From Methylococcaceae bacterium (GTDB lineage Bacteria; Pseudomonadota; Gammaproteobacteria; Methylococcales; Methylococcaceae), in the NCBI GenBank assembly GCA_004299145.1, contig SCQD01000119.1, forward strand, positions 1 through 42,149: a DNA stretch of 42,149 nt, given 5' to 3'. Made by a program: the position numbers and the translations under genes. Shown here piece by piece: positions 10,591 to 23,026 of this stretch. Position 1 is the stretch's first letter, and each line of letters opens with the position of its first letter. The notes under the pieces are model-generated. The model saw only the letters and a list, made by a program, of their open reading frames with translations. It was not told the DNA's origin and made no database searches.

Positions 10591-11726
10591 CAGCTGAACT
10601 TCATACCGTCAAAAAACTTTTTGACGCCATCAAACCAGCCGTGGGCCTGGGGACTGTGGCGACTGCCTCCTCCTGACAAGGAAAGTTCAAGCTGCTGTAT
10701 CAGGTCGGTCTGTTCTTTGGTAAGCGACACCGGTACTTCCACCCTGACGCGGCACAGCAGGTCACCCACGGGACCGCCGCGCACGGGTTTTACGCCCTTG
10801 CCGCGCAAGCGGAACAATTTGCCGGTCTGGGTCTCCGCAGGAATTTTCAGCATCACTTTGCCATCCAGCGTCGGCACCTCCAGCTCACCCCCCAAACAAG
10901 CCATGGGAAAACTGATGGGCACTTCGCAGTGCAGATTGGCGCCGTCGCGGGTAAAAATCGCGTGCTCGCGCACCTGGATTTGCACGTACAAATCGCCCGA
11001 CGGACCACCGGCTTCTCCGGCTTCACCTTCGCCGGACAAACGAATGCGGTCGCCGGTATCCACCCCGGCCGGCACTTTGACGGACAGGGTTTTGTTTTCC
11101 TGGATCCGGCCCTTGCCATAACAAGCACGGCAAGGATCGCGAATCTGCTGGCCGCTGCCGTGGCAAGCTGGACAGGTCTGCTGCACGGCGAAAAAGCCCT
11201 GCTGGATGCGCACGACGCCGTGACCGTGGCAAGTACCGCAGGTGGTCGGCGAAGTACCTTTGCGCGCGCCGTTGCCGCCGCACTCGGTACAGGGTGTCAG
11301 CGTGGGAATGCGGATTTTTACTTCCGTACCCGCGACGGCTTCTTCCAGACTCAGTTCCAGGTTGTAGCGCAAATCGGCGCCGCGCTGCACCCGGCTGCGC
11401 CCACCGCCACGCCGGCCGCCGCCGAAAATGTCGCCGAACACATCGCTGAAAATATCGCTGAAACCTTCCGCGCCCGCGCCGAATCCGCCGCCCATGGACG
11501 CTTCAACCCCTGCGTGGCCGAACTGATCGTAAGCCGAACGCTTTTTCTCGTCCGACAATACGTCATAGGCCTCCTTGACCTTTTTAAACTGTTCCTCCGC
11601 TTTCGGATTATCCGTATTGCGGTCAGGGTGATATTTCATCGCCAGCCGGCGAAAGGCTTTTTTGATTTCGCCGTCGCTGGCGTTGCGCGCCACGCCTAAA
11701 GTTTCGTAATAATCTTCTTTTGCCAT
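10590..11726 (-). CDS. dnaJ: Chaperone DnaJ
   Basis: 378 aa; [37 protein letters not shown], four CxxCxGxG zinc motifs. Confidence 0.98.
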   Translation of the reverse strand: MAKEDYYETLGVARNASDGEIKKAFRRLAMKYHPDRNTDNPKAEEQFKKVKEAYDVLSDEKKRSAYDQFGHAGVEASMGGGFGAGAEGFSDIFSDVFGDIFGGGRRGGGRSRVQRGADLRYNLELSLEEAVAGTEVKIRIPTLTPCTECGGNGARKGTSPTTCGTCHGHGVVRIQQGFFAVQQTCPACHGSGQQIRDPCRACYGKGRIQENKTLSVKVPAGVDTGDRIRLSGEGEAGEAGGPSGDLYVQIQVREHAIFTRDGANLHCEVPISFPMACLGGELEVPTLDGKVMLKIPAETQTGKLFRLRGKGVKPVRGGPVGDLLCRVRVEVPVSLTKEQTDLIQQLELSLSGGGSRHSPQAHGWFDGVKKFFDGMKFS

Positions 11727-11833
11727 CGGCTTAATCTGTGTTTTTCATAAATGATGGGGGTACGGCAGCCATCCTATAACAAACTAAAGCCGCCGATATA
11801 GGCGGCGGCTATAAGTTTTCGCAGGTTCCCGCT

Positions 11834-12015
11834 GGTTCCCAACCTCCGGGTTGGGAACCCGGCCCGGGAAGCTCCCGCTTCCCGAGTGGGGAAGGGAAAC
11901 TGGAGTCTTCAAGGGAGCGAGAACTGGGCTTGAACAAAGTTTTTTTGCGGTCGCACAGCGAGTATCGGGAAGCAGGAGCTTCCCTAACCGCGTTCCCAAG
12001 CAGAGCTTGGGAACG
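11834..12015. repeat. Inverted pair of BIME/REP-like composite palindromes
   Basis: Forward ggttcccaacctccgggttgggaacccggcccgggaagctcccgcttcccg; reverse cgggaagcaggagcttccctaaccgcgttcccaagcagagcttgggaacg. Confidence 0.85.
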
Positions 12016-12048
12016 AGACGAAACCAACGTCACTTAGTCAATCCGCTA

Positions 12049-12097
12049 CGCGACGCAGAGCGTCGCCGGCTGCGTTCCCACGCAGAGCGTGGGAACG
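12049..12097. repeat. Second BIME subtype (two stem-loops)
   Basis: cgcgacgcagagcgtcgccggctgcgttcccacgcagagcgtgggaacg; the reverse complement matches the element inside the acylase gene at 39427. Confidence 0.85.
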
Positions 12098-12112
12098 ATA
12101 GCCAGGAACGGC

Positions 12113-14053
<1,941 letters not shown>

Positions 14054-14125
14054 GGTACTATCTCCAGAATAGGTAATAAGGGGGTATCCGACTAACAGCG
14101 GATATGAGGCGAAACGGGGTTAATT

Positions 14126-14743
14126 TCAAGCGGTTTCATCGACGCGCGGCGTTTCCACGCCGCCTTTGGCAATCACCACCATGGCTGGGCGCAACAATCG
14201 CTCGTGCAACACATAGCCCTTTTGAAAAACCTTCACCACGGTATTCGCCTCTCCCTGCGCACTGGGATCGACCGCCATGGCCTGGTGCAACTCAGGATTG
14301 AACTTTTCACCCAAAGGATTCAGCTCCAGCACATTGAAGCGCTCCAGCACGCTGAGCAATTGTTTCAAGGTCAGCTCACCGCCTTCCCGCAGCTGGACGA
14401 CTTCCGGCGCGTCGCCCTTGGCGGCCTGGATGCCGAGTTCCAGGCTGTCGATGACCGGCAACAGTTCCTTGGCAAAACGCTCCAGGGCAAATTTGCGCGT
14501 ACTGTCCAGGTCTTTGTCCGTACGGCGGCGCAGATTGTCCATTTCCGCCTGCAAACGCAGCAGTTTGTCCCAGTTTTCATCGGCACGGCGATGGGCCTGT
14601 GCCAATTCCTCGCGCAAACCTCCCACGTCCAATTGCGCATCCAGCGCGGTCTCGAACAGCTCCCCTTCGATCGGTCCAGCCTCGTCCAGGGCGGCTGGCT
14701 GCACGTCTTGTTGTTGCTCCGGCTCCGCATTCATGTTTTGCAA
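14126..14743 (-). CDS. grpE: Nucleotide exchange factor GrpE
   Basis: 205 aa; coiled-coil then ...FNPELHQAMAVDPSAQGEANTVVKVFQKGYVLHERLLRPAMVVIAKGG; between dnaK and hrcA. Confidence 0.96.
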   Translation of the reverse strand: MQNMNAEPEQQQDVQPAALDEAGPIEGELFETALDAQLDVGGLREELAQAHRRADENWDKLLRLQAEMDNLRRRTDKDLDSTRKFALERFAKELLPVIDSLELGIQAAKGDAPEVVQLREGGELTLKQLLSVLERFNVLELNPLGEKFNPELHQAMAVDPSAQGEANTVVKVFQKGYVLHERLLRPAMVVIAKGGVETPRVDETA

Positions 14744-14777
14744 AACTCCCGTGAACTAAATTCTGATGGTTAAAAGC

Positions 14778-14885
14778 GTAGGATGCACTGAGTCGGCGAA
14801 GCGCATCGTTTGTAAGCGATGCGCTTTCCAGAAGCATTAGGCTTCCGCGAGAACGCGGCGGCTTTCCTTCGTTCAGCGCATCCTC
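14778..14885. repeat. MITE-like nested palindromic element between grpE and hrcA
   Basis: Ends gtaggatgcactga / tcagcgcatcctc are inverted; internal aagcgcatcg/cgatgcgctt hairpin and one copy of the hemH-type repeat (ttccgcgagaacgcggcggctttc). Confidence 0.75.
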
Positions 14886-14910
14886 CGTATACACATACCA
14901 TTAATGTGGG

Positions 14911-15981
14911 CTAGCTCGCCTGATTCAAGGCCGCGCCCAACAATTTAGCCGTCACGTCCACCAGCGGAATCACCCGCTCATAAGCCATGCGCGTGGGGCC
15001 GATCACCCCCAGCACGCCCACTACCTGGTCATCCATCGTATAAGCGGCCGTCACCAGCGAGCACTGATCCAGGGGTTTATATCCGGATTCTTCGCCGATA
15101 AAAATCTGCACGCCATCAGCTTCCAGGCAACGGTCCAACAGGTGCATGATGTCCTGCTTATGGTTGAACGCTTCGAACATATCGCGCAATTTGCTCAAGC
15201 TGGACAGTTCGGCAAACGTCATCAGATTGGTTTCACCGCTCAATACAAAGTCTTTGTCGCCTTCCTGGTCCTTGTTCTGCAACGCCAGTTCAGCCATGTG
15301 CGCGGCATTGATGAGTTCCTGATTCAACGCATCACGATCCTGCAGCAGTTCCGAGCGGATATTCAGGCGAATCTCGGCCAGATCCCGGCCCTGACACAAC
15401 GCATTGAGATAATTGGCCGCTGCTTGCAACTCGGCAGCGGTAAACTCACGGCTGGGATAAATGATGCGGTTATGCACTTCCTGCTGGTTGGTCACCAGAA
15501 TGACCAGCACCCTGCCGTTGGACAGGGACAAAAACTCGATGTGGCGAAAAGCCGTGCGCTGGGTCGGCAGCGGCAAAGTCACCAAGCCGGCCATGCGCGT
15601 GGCGGCCGACAACAGCCTGGAAGCCGTTTGCAAGACGCTCTGCGGGCTGCTCTGAGCCGTCAATGTCAGCTCCAGCTCTTGCAGCACGTTCTGCTGCAAC
15701 GGCTTGATGGTCAGCAAAGAATCCACGAACACCCGGTAACCGCTCACCGTGGGAATGCGCCCGGCGGAAGTATGCGGAGAAGTAACCAGGCCATATTCTT
15801 CCAGATCGGCCATGACGTTGCGGATGGTCGCCGAACTCAGCTGCAAATCGGTTTCACGCGACAAACAACGCGACCCCACGGGTTGGCCGTCGTGTATGTA
15901 ACGTTCAACCAGCGCCTTGAGTAAGCACTGGGCGCGTTCGTTGAGCTCGGGTAAATTGGGATAGCGGGAGGGCTGCACCAT
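14911..15981 (-). CDS. hrcA: Heat-inducible transcription repressor HrcA
   Basis: 356 aa; LVERYIHDGQPVGSRCLSRETDLQLSSATIRNVMADLEEYGLVTSPHTSAGRIPTVSGYRVFVD; hrcA-grpE-dnaK-dnaJ order. Confidence 0.97.
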   Translation of the reverse strand: MVQPSRYPNLPELNERAQCLLKALVERYIHDGQPVGSRCLSRETDLQLSSATIRNVMADLEEYGLVTSPHTSAGRIPTVSGYRVFVDSLLTIKPLQQNVLQELELTLTAQSSPQSVLQTASRLLSAATRMAGLVTLPLPTQRTAFRHIEFLSLSNGRVLVILVTNQQEVHNRIIYPSREFTAAELQAAANYLNALCQGRDLAEIRLNIRSELLQDRDALNQELINAAHMAELALQNKDQEGDKDFVLSGETNLMTFAELSSLSKLRDMFEAFNHKQDIMHLLDRCLEADGVQIFIGEESGYKPLDQCSLVTAAYTMDDQVVGVLGVIGPTRMAYERVIPLVDVTAKLLGAALNQAS

Positions 15982-16170
15982 AATCGCTGCAAGCTAGCCT
16001 TAACACTCGACAAGAAGACCGTCAACAGTAACAATCAGCCGCCACCAGTGTCAAGTAAAGCGGCGCTTACCCTATAAAGGCGTCTCACGCAAACGGCGCC
16101 AAACCGGCTAAACTGGTCGTGTATTGCGCGGCAATATGCCTTTCTTATCTCCCTTTATGGATGAACCTCT

Positions 16171-17184
16171 ATGAACATTACCATCGTTGGTTCCGGCGTA
16201 GCCGGTGTCACTTGCGCGGATGCGCTCATCAAAGCCAACCACAGCGTGACATTAATCACCCGCGAAACAGCGGGCTACTATTCCCGCCCCATGCTGTCGC
16301 ACGGATTCAGCCATGACGACGTCGAACAGCAGATCGTCACGCGCTCATTCGATGAACTCAGCCAAAGCGGCATTCACGTCCACAGCCATTGCGACGTCCG
16401 CCGCATCGACGCCGCCCAGCAGCGCCTGACCTGCATCAACGACCACGGCGAATTCATGCTGAACTACGACACGCTGATCCTGGCACTCGGTTCCATGGCC
16501 TTCGTACCGCCGCCGCTGACCGAGTTTCGCCGGCTGTTCAACGTACTCAACGAGCTGAACGATCTCATCATCCTGCGCCGCCTGCGCCAGCGCGCGCGCA
16601 AACAGGATAGCAGCGCGCGCTGGGCCATCATCGGCGGAGGCTTGATAGGCTGCGAACTCGCCGCCGACCTGGCCAAAGCCGGCGACGCCGTCACTGTATT
16701 TCACGTGGCAGGCCAACTCATGGAACGGCAGTTGCAGGCAGACGACGCCGACACGCTGCAACACACGCTGGAACAAGCGGGGATCGCGCTGGAGCTGAAT
16801 TGCAACGTGCTGGCAATAGAAGAAGAGGGAGATTACCGGGCCGTGGTCACGCAAAACGCCCGTCACGGCGGCTATTGCGGCGTGATCATCGCTTGCGGCT
16901 TTAAACCGCGCGCGCTGCTGGCCGAACAAGCCGGGCTGGCGGTGCAGCGAGGCATCACCGTGGATGGCTGGTTACGCACCAGCGATCCGCATATCCATGC
17001 GATAGGCGATGTCGCCCAGTGCAGCGATGGCCGCATTTACGCATTCATCGCGCCGATACGCAGCCAGGCCCAGTGGCTGGCACAATACCTCAGCGGCGCC
17101 ACGGAAAGCGCCTGGACGCCGCCCGTGTTCCACCCCAAAGCCAAAATCCACGGCTTTACCGCCAGCCATCCTTACCAATTCTAA
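16171..17184 (+). CDS. FAD-dependent NAD(P)-disulfide-type oxidoreductase (rubredoxin reductase-like)
   Basis: [32 protein letters not shown] (FAD), [27 protein letters not shown] (NAD), IHAIGDVAQ. Confidence 0.85.
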   Translation: MNITIVGSGVAGVTCADALIKANHSVTLITRETAGYYSRPMLSHGFSHDDVEQQIVTRSFDELSQSGIHVHSHCDVRRIDAAQQRLTCINDHGEFMLNYDTLILALGSMAFVPPPLTEFRRLFNVLNELNDLIILRRLRQRARKQDSSARWAIIGGGLIGCELAADLAKAGDAVTVFHVAGQLMERQLQADDADTLQHTLEQAGIALELNCNVLAIEEEGDYRAVVTQNARHGGYCGVIIACGFKPRALLAEQAGLAVQRGITVDGWLRTSDPHIHAIGDVAQCSDGRIYAFIAPIRSQAQWLAQYLSGATESAWTPPVFHPKAKIHGFTASHPYQF

Positions 17185-19337
17185 TCATTGTTTTCGCCCT
17201 CCAATGCTTCCCGCCGCAACCCCGTCACCACGCAGCGCAATACGTGGTAATCGATTTTGCCGTCCAGCAATTCATATAGCGGTTTCAGGCGGGTTTGCTC
17301 CTCTTCCGGCAAGGACAGCCAAGCGTCGGTGATGGCCTCGATCTGTGCTTCGGTAATTTCGGTGATTTCCCGGTAATCCAGCATGGAGGCTTCGACCGCC
17401 TGGACCACGTGCCCCCACACGGTGCTCAGCGCCAGGTTGCGGCGCTGGGCGATTTGCGCAATCGACATGCCCTGCAACAGCAGTTGCAGGCTTTGGCGGA
17501 AAGTCGCGGCTTCGGCCGGCGCGGCGGGCGGCGGACCGAATTGGCGCAATACTTCCAAAAATGCCGCGCCGTAATGGAGCAGCTTGTATTCACCGACGCC
17601 GGAAATTTTCGCCAATGCATCCGTGCTTTGCGGGCGCGATTGCGCCATTTGCGTCAGCACGCCGTCCGGGAAAATCATGTACGGCGCCACGCCCTGTTCT
17701 TCCGCCAGCTTGCGCCGCAAAGCGCGCAGTTCCTCGAAAATGCGGCCTTCCACGCCGTCCGGCACGCTGCCGCCGCGCCGGCTTTTGCCGGTCTCGGCGA
17801 CCACCTGGTCCTTGCGCAGCAACACCGGCTGCTCGCCGCGCAGCACCGGGCGGCTGGCTTCGGTCAGGCGCAAGGCGCCGTGCGCGTCCCAGTCCACCGC
17901 CAACAGGCCGCGCACCAGCAATTGGCGGAATACCGAGCGCCACTGGGTGGCGTCCAGGTCTTTGCCGATGCCGTAAGTACTGAGGCGGTCATGGCCGTAT
18001 GAGCGGATTTTTTCGGTGTGGTGGCCCAGCAGAATATCCAGCAGATGGACCACGCCGAAGCGCTGGCCGGCGCGATAAACGCAGGACAGCGCTTTGCGCG
18101 CCGCTTCGGTGGCGTCCCAGGTTTGCACCGGCTCCAGGCAGTTGTCGCAGTTGCCGCAGGGCTTGAGCATTTCGTCGCCGAAATAGGCTAGCAAAGCCTG
18201 GCGGCGGCAACTGGTAAGTTCGCAAAAGCCCAGCATGGCGTCCAGCTTGTGGCGCTCCACCTGCTTGTGCAGGTCGTCGGCTTCGGATTGTTCTATCCAC
18301 TGCTGCATCATCACCACGTCCTGCAGGCCGTAGATCATCCAGGCCTCGGACGGCAGGCCGTCGCGCCCGGCGCGCCCGGTTTCCTGGTAGTAGGCTTCCA
18401 GGGTTTTGGGCAAATCAGTGTGGGCGACGAAGCGCACATCCGGTTTGTCGATGCCCATGCCGAAAGCGATGGTGGCAACGATCACCACGCCGTCCTGGCG
18501 CAAAAAGCGGTCCTGATTTTGCTGGCGCGCCTGGGGCGTCATGCCGGCGTGGTAGGGCCAGGCGTCGTAGCCTTGTTCGCGCAGCCAGGCGGCGGTTTCG
18601 TCGGTTTTTTTGCGCGACAGGCAATAGACGATGCCGGCCTCGCCGCGCCGTGGGCTGAGGAAGGACAATAACTGCTGGCGGATGTTTTGCTTGGGCTGGA
18701 TGCGGTAGCGGATATTCGGCCGGTCGAAGCCGCTGACGAACTGCGCCGCTTGTTCCAGCCCCAGGCGCAACAAAATTTCTTCGCGGGTGCGGGCATCGGC
18801 GGTGGCGGTGAGGGCGATGCGCGGCACGGCGGGAAAGCGTTCGTGCAGCACCGACAGCTTCCAGTATTCGGCGCGGAAATCGTGCCCCCACTGCGACACG
18901 CAGTGCGCTTCGTCGATGGCGAACAGCGCCACTTCTCCCTGTTGCAGCATATCCAGCGTGCGTGGCGTCAACAGCCGCTCCGGGGCGATGTAGAGCAGGT
19001 CCAGTTCGCCGCGGCGAAACGCGCTTTCCACGGCATATTGCGCTTCGCCGTTCAAGGTGGAATTCAAAAACGCCGATCTCACGCCCAGTTGCTGCAAGGC
19101 ATTGACCTGATCTTGCATCAGCGCGATCAAGGGCGACACCACCACGCCGCAACCGGGGCGCAGCAGCGAGGGGATCTGGTAGCACACGGACTTGCCGCCG
19201 CCGGTGGGCATCAGCACCAGGGCATCGCCGCCCGCCGTGACGTGGCGGATGACGTCCGCCTGATGACCGCGAAATTGTTGATAGCCGTATACCCGCTGGA
19301 GCAGGTTCAGGGCAGGATCGGTAGCTTGAGGTGTCAT
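17181..19337 (-). CDS. recQ: ATP-dependent DNA helicase RecQ
   Basis: 718 aa; [33 protein letters not shown], zinc domain and HRDC domain. Confidence 0.97.
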   Translation of the reverse strand: MTPQATDPALNLLQRVYGYQQFRGHQADVIRHVTAGGDALVLMPTGGGKSVCYQIPSLLRPGCGVVVSPLIALMQDQVNALQQLGVRSAFLNSTLNGEAQYAVESAFRRGELDLLYIAPERLLTPRTLDMLQQGEVALFAIDEAHCVSQWGHDFRAEYWKLSVLHERFPAVPRIALTATADARTREEILLRLGLEQAAQFVSGFDRPNIRYRIQPKQNIRQQLLSFLSPRRGEAGIVYCLSRKKTDETAAWLREQGYDAWPYHAGMTPQARQQNQDRFLRQDGVVIVATIAFGMGIDKPDVRFVAHTDLPKTLEAYYQETGRAGRDGLPSEAWMIYGLQDVVMMQQWIEQSEADDLHKQVERHKLDAMLGFCELTSCRRQALLAYFGDEMLKPCGNCDNCLEPVQTWDATEAARKALSCVYRAGQRFGVVHLLDILLGHHTEKIRSYGHDRLSTYGIGKDLDATQWRSVFRQLLVRGLLAVDWDAHGALRLTEASRPVLRGEQPVLLRKDQVVAETGKSRRGGSVPDGVEGRIFEELRALRRKLAEEQGVAPYMIFPDGVLTQMAQSRPQSTDALAKISGVGEYKLLHYGAAFLEVLRQFGPPPAAPAEAATFRQSLQLLLQGMSIAQIAQRRNLALSTVWGHVVQAVEASMLDYREITEITEAQIEAITDAWLSLPEEEQTRLKPLYELLDGKIDYHVLRCVVTGLRREALEGENND

Positions 19338-19392
19338 GGATGAGGGTTGGTTGGTTTGTTCTCGTCTTTAGCAAAGACGATGGGTACAAAGC

Positions 19393-19639
19393 GTAGGGTA
19401 CGCTGTGCGTACCGTTTGCGCTGGTTCCCAAGCTCCTGCTTGGAAATCCGGTCAGTGAAGCTCCCGCTTCGCGTTTGTCCGATGGGATACCGCAGGCCAT
19501 GTGTCGGCCCGGGAAGCCGGAGCTTCCCGGCAGCATTCCCAAGCGGAGCTTGGGAACGAGCGCAACGCTCGCGCACAAGCGGGGCCAGTGTCATGGCTGC
19601 CGTTGTGCGCCGCATCACGGTACGCACAGCGTACCCTAC
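19393..19639. mobile_element. MITE-like element with perfect 22-bp terminal inverted repeats containing an inverted BIME pair
   Basis: gtagggtacgctgtgcgtaccg at 19393-19414 and its exact reverse complement at 19618-19639. Confidence 0.8.
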
Positions 19640-20670
19640 CGTTTCAACAGATAATCCAGTTCCGTCAGCACTCGCGCGGGTTCAATTTGGGTCAGGCAGT
19701 GCGTATGTCCATAAGGGCATGCGCGTTTGAAGCAGGGCGAGCAGTCCAGCCCCAGCCGCACGATGCGGGCCTTATCGCTCAATGGCGGGGTAAAGCCGGG
19801 ATCGGACGAGCCGTACAGCGCCACCAGCGGTTTGTCCAAAGCAGCGGCGACGTGCATCAACCCCGAATCGTTGCTGACCACCGCATCGGCCAGGGACAGC
19901 AGCGCCACCGCTTCGGCCAGACAGGTGCGGGCCGCGAAATTGATGCAACCGGGCGCGGCTTGGACAATGGCTTCGGCTGCCGCCTGGTCTTTGTCGGAAC
20001 CGAACAGCCACACCTGCCAGCCCGCCGCCAACTTAGCCCTGGCCAATACGGCAAAATGATCGGACGGCCAGCGCTTGGCCGGGCCGTATTCGGCGCCGGG
20101 ACACAGCGCCAGCACCTTAGCCGGGCCGGCCAAACCAAATTTGGCGAGTGCGGCGGCCACTTGTTGATCCGCTACAAACAAGCGCGGCGGCGGACAGTCC
20201 GGCGGCAAGGCGGCGTCTTTTTCCAGCCCCAAAGCGACAAAGCGCTGCACGGTGCGGGGCAGCAGGGTTTTGTCCAAGCGGCGGGCATCGTTCAGCAAGC
20301 CCCAGCGCAACTCCCCCAGATGACCGGTGCGGCGTGGAATTTGCGCAAAAAACGGCGTCAACGCCGATTTCCAGGAATTGGGCAGCACGATGGCCCAGTC
20401 GAAACTGCCGCGCAGTTCCAGCCCCAACCGTCGCCGTTTCGCAAAGCCGAACTGGCCGTGCCCCAATGGCATCGCCATGCCCTGCGCCACTTCCGGCATG
20501 CAGGCCAGCAACGGCAAGGTCCAGGCCGGAGCCAGCACGCTGATGCGGCTGTCGGGATAGCGTTGCTTGAGGCGCAAAAACAAGCTCTGCGCCATCACCA
20601 TGTCGCCAACCCAGGACGGGCCGACCACCAGTATGCGGGGATGTGTCTCGGTAACTTTCATATCACCCAT
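19636..20670 (-). CDS. waaF: ADP-heptose:LPS heptosyltransferase II
   Basis: RILVVGPSWVGDMVMAQSLFLRLKQRYPDSRISVLAPAW..., LCPGAEYGPAKRWPSDHFAVLA, SNDSGLMHVAAAL, CPYGHTHCL. Confidence 0.93.
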   Translation of the reverse strand: MGDMKVTETHPRILVVGPSWVGDMVMAQSLFLRLKQRYPDSRISVLAPAWTLPLLACMPEVAQGMAMPLGHGQFGFAKRRRLGLELRGSFDWAIVLPNSWKSALTPFFAQIPRRTGHLGELRWGLLNDARRLDKTLLPRTVQRFVALGLEKDAALPPDCPPPRLFVADQQVAAALAKFGLAGPAKVLALCPGAEYGPAKRWPSDHFAVLARAKLAAGWQVWLFGSDKDQAAAEAIVQAAPGCINFAARTCLAEAVALLSLADAVVSNDSGLMHVAAALDKPLVALYGSSDPGFTPPLSDKARIVRLGLDCSPCFKRACPYGHTHCLTQIEPARVLTELDYLLKR

Positions 20671-21001
20671 ACGACTGCGCCAAATTGGAACCCTTTGGCT
20701 GCAAATTGAAAGTTTCCTCAATACGGCACTTCGGGTTATTGGACTGGCGTTTGTTCATGACAATGACGTGGATAGCGGGGTTGCACCCTTAGTGATGCTC
20801 GGTGCTGGTGTGCATGGGGCCGGACTATGGCAAATCCATGAACGACGGTCAACCCCGTGATTTTTCCTGATAAAAACCACGGCTGTTCAAAATCGCTTCC
20901 AGCACGTAGCATGTGAGGGAGGCGGCGCGGCGCATCGATTGTGAACGGTGCGCCGCGCCGATCATCCACCCCATAAGCAAAATCTTTTGGAAACACAAGC
21001 A

Positions 21002-21292
21002 ATGAAAATATCCACCATCTTACTCGCCGCCGTACTGGTGGCTTTTTCCGCATTCCAGACCGGCAGCGCGGCGACGCCGGGGTGCGACATTGAACATATC
21101 AAGAAGATGATCCGGCAGGCCAGGAAGGATGGCACGCTGGTGCAGTTTTACGAAACGGCCCCCCAGCATTGCCCGGAATACGGTGGCGAGGGCGCTGCGG
21201 CCAAACAGGGACATGATCGTCTGGTGAGCCTGGTAAACGACGTCAGAAGAGAAAGCGAAAACCGCCAGGGCGGCGGGGGCGGGCATCACTAG
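21002..21292 (+). CDS. Small secreted hypothetical protein
   Basis: MKISTILLAAVLVAFSAFQTGSAATPGCDIEHIKKMIRQARKDG...: clear signal peptide. Confidence 0.6.
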   Translation: MKISTILLAAVLVAFSAFQTGSAATPGCDIEHIKKMIRQARKDGTLVQFYETAPQHCPEYGGEGAAAKQGHDRLVSLVNDVRRESENRQGGGGGHH

Positions 21293-21708
21293 CGGTATGC
21301 GCGGTTTTGCCGGGTGTTCCAAGTTATTTATGGTTTCGAGGGAGCTTCTTGCAAAACTCAACAGGCGAGTGGGATTTTCTGATTTGCGGTGGCAAAAAAG
21401 CGGGACGGGCGCCGCCGAGATCGGTGAGGCTGGCGCGCAAATCCAGCCGGCGCGGGTCCGGGTAATCCAGCAAACCCGCCAGGCGCTGGAACAACTGACC
21501 GCTGCCGGCGTGGCGGCTGGCATGGATGCCGGGCCGGAAACCGCCGTAGCGCCAGGGCACGCGGTACAGGGTGACGTCCGCCATGGCCGCCGTCGCTGCG
21601 GCGGCAGCGACCATGGCGATGACGCCCGCTTGCAGGTTTTTTTCATCATGATTTCTTCGCTATCACAAACCGGCCCGGTGTCGGCACGGCATTGGCGGCA
21701 GGGATACC

Positions 21709-22304
21709 GTGCCTGAAGCCGGCGCCATGAAACCATCAATACGCGTGCTGCTGGTAGACGACCACGTGGCGGTACGCGCCGGCTACCGTTTGCTGCTGAC
21801 CCAGTGGGAGATATTGCGGTGGTCGGCGAGGCAACCAGCGGTGAGGAGGCGTGCAGCCTGTATTGGAATCGTAAACCCGACGTCGTCGTCATGGACTTGA
21901 ACTTGCCGGGCATCGGCGGCTTGGCCTCGATTCGCCACATTTGTTGCCAGGCCCCCCACGCCCGACTGCTGGTATTCAGCATGCACGACGAACTGACCTA
22001 CATCACGCGGGCGCTGGAAGCGGGCGCCACTTACGTAGAGTCGCAAATCGCCCAGCGCATGGTGGCGCAAACCATCACCCGTGCCGGCAACAGCCCGGTG
22101 GACAGTCTCTCGCCGCGCGAGTTCGACGTTTTTTGCCTGTTGGCGCGCGGCTACACCGCCCACGAAGTCGCCGAACACATGCACTTGAGCTATAAAACCG
22201 TGTCCAATTACAGCACGTCGATCAAATCCAAACTCGATATCAGCACCAGCGCCGAAATGGCGCGCCTGGCCTATCAATATGGATTGACAGACGACGCGCA
22301 ATAA
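21709..22304 (+). pseudogene. NarL/LuxR-family response regulator, disrupted
   Basis: REC start (IRVLLVDDHVAVRAGYRLLLTQ) and remainder (GDIAVVGEATSGEEAC...VVVMDLNLPGIGG...HTH SPREFDVFCLLARGYTAHEVAEHMHLSYKTVSNY) lie in different frames; internal deletion after ALEAGATYV. Confidence 0.8.
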
Positions 22305-22366
22305 AGGATTAATCCCACAGGAAACCGGGAGTATTTCACCTGTATAAAGTTGGTGCGAACAATAAG

Positions 22367-22432
22367 AAACGGGGCTATGCATGCGTAATGCATAGCCCCG
22401 TTTAGCGTTTCCACGCAGGGCGTGGAAACGCT
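22367..22432. terminator. Two adjacent strong hairpins between convergent genes (possible bidirectional terminator)
   Basis: aaacggggctatgca/tgcatagccccgttt (15-bp arms) followed by agcgtttccacgc-agg-gcgtggaaacgct (13-bp arms). Confidence 0.6.
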
Positions 22433-22446
22433 GGAAAGCCGCCGGA

Positions 22447-22968
22447 CTAGTGTGCCGGCGCCGCGGCGTGGCGCGTCTTGGATTTGGCTGGTTCAGCCGG
22501 CTTGGCGTGCGATTTAGCCGTCGATGGTGACGGTGCCTTTTTGGTCTGGCGCGGTGCAGTAGCCGGCGCAACCGCTTTGACCGTGGGCTTGGCCGCTGAG
22601 GCTGCTGCTTTCGAGGCAGCTGCCGCGGCCGCTCCGGCTGTGGCCGCCGCTGCGGTTGCAGCGGCTCCCGGCACAGCCGGGGTGGGCTGCGCCTGGGCCG
22701 GCGCGGGCACGGCTTCCGCCGGCTGCGCGTTTTGCGTTTGCGCCACTTCCTGAGCCGCTTCGGTCTTGGCCTTCAAAGCATAGTGGCTGTAGCCGGTCCA
22801 TGAGGCCATGAACATCACCAGTGCAATGGCGACAATCACTTGCCGTCCCGGCGCCTCCTCGCCCAGCCATACCCACTTGGGCTTGATCAACCCCACGATC
22901 AAATACAACGCCGACAGTGCGACAAAAACCTGGAAAAAAGCAATCAAGCCATGAGTTTTCGTTAACAT
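22447..22968 (-). CDS. Membrane protein with a long Ala/Pro/Lys-rich low-complexity C-terminal tail
   Basis: Two hydrophobic helices then a tail AAATAAAATAGAAAAAASKAAASAAKPTVKAVAPATAPRQTKKAPSPSTAKSHAKPAEPAKSKTRH. Confidence 0.75.
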   Translation of the reverse strand: MLTKTHGLIAFFQVFVALSALYLIVGLIKPKWVWLGEEAPGRQVIVAIALVMFMASWTGYSHYALKAKTEAAQEVAQTQNAQPAEAVPAPAQAQPTPAVPGAAATAAAATAGAAAAAASKAAASAAKPTVKAVAPATAPRQTKKAPSPSTAKSHAKPAEPAKSKTRHAAAPAH

Positions 22969-23026
22969 TTATCTAACCTGAAATAAATTACCTTGAACAC
23001 GTAGCGGACAAACACCGCGCCCCAAT

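Noticed and set aside
15985-16040. CIRCE operator upstream of hrcA
   Set aside because: Only one CIRCE-like half (ttaacactc) found; the partner half gagtgctaa is not present at the required 9-nt spacing.
20924-20959. ggcgcggcgca/tgcgccgcgcc hairpin upstream of the small secreted protein, as a terminator or riboswitch
   Set aside because: A real 11-bp inverted repeat, but no U-tract and no recognisable riboswitch class; no function can be assigned.
20736-21053. Minus-strand 105-aa ORF upstream of waaF
   Set aside because: No start context, low-complexity composition and overlap with a better plus-strand secreted ORF.
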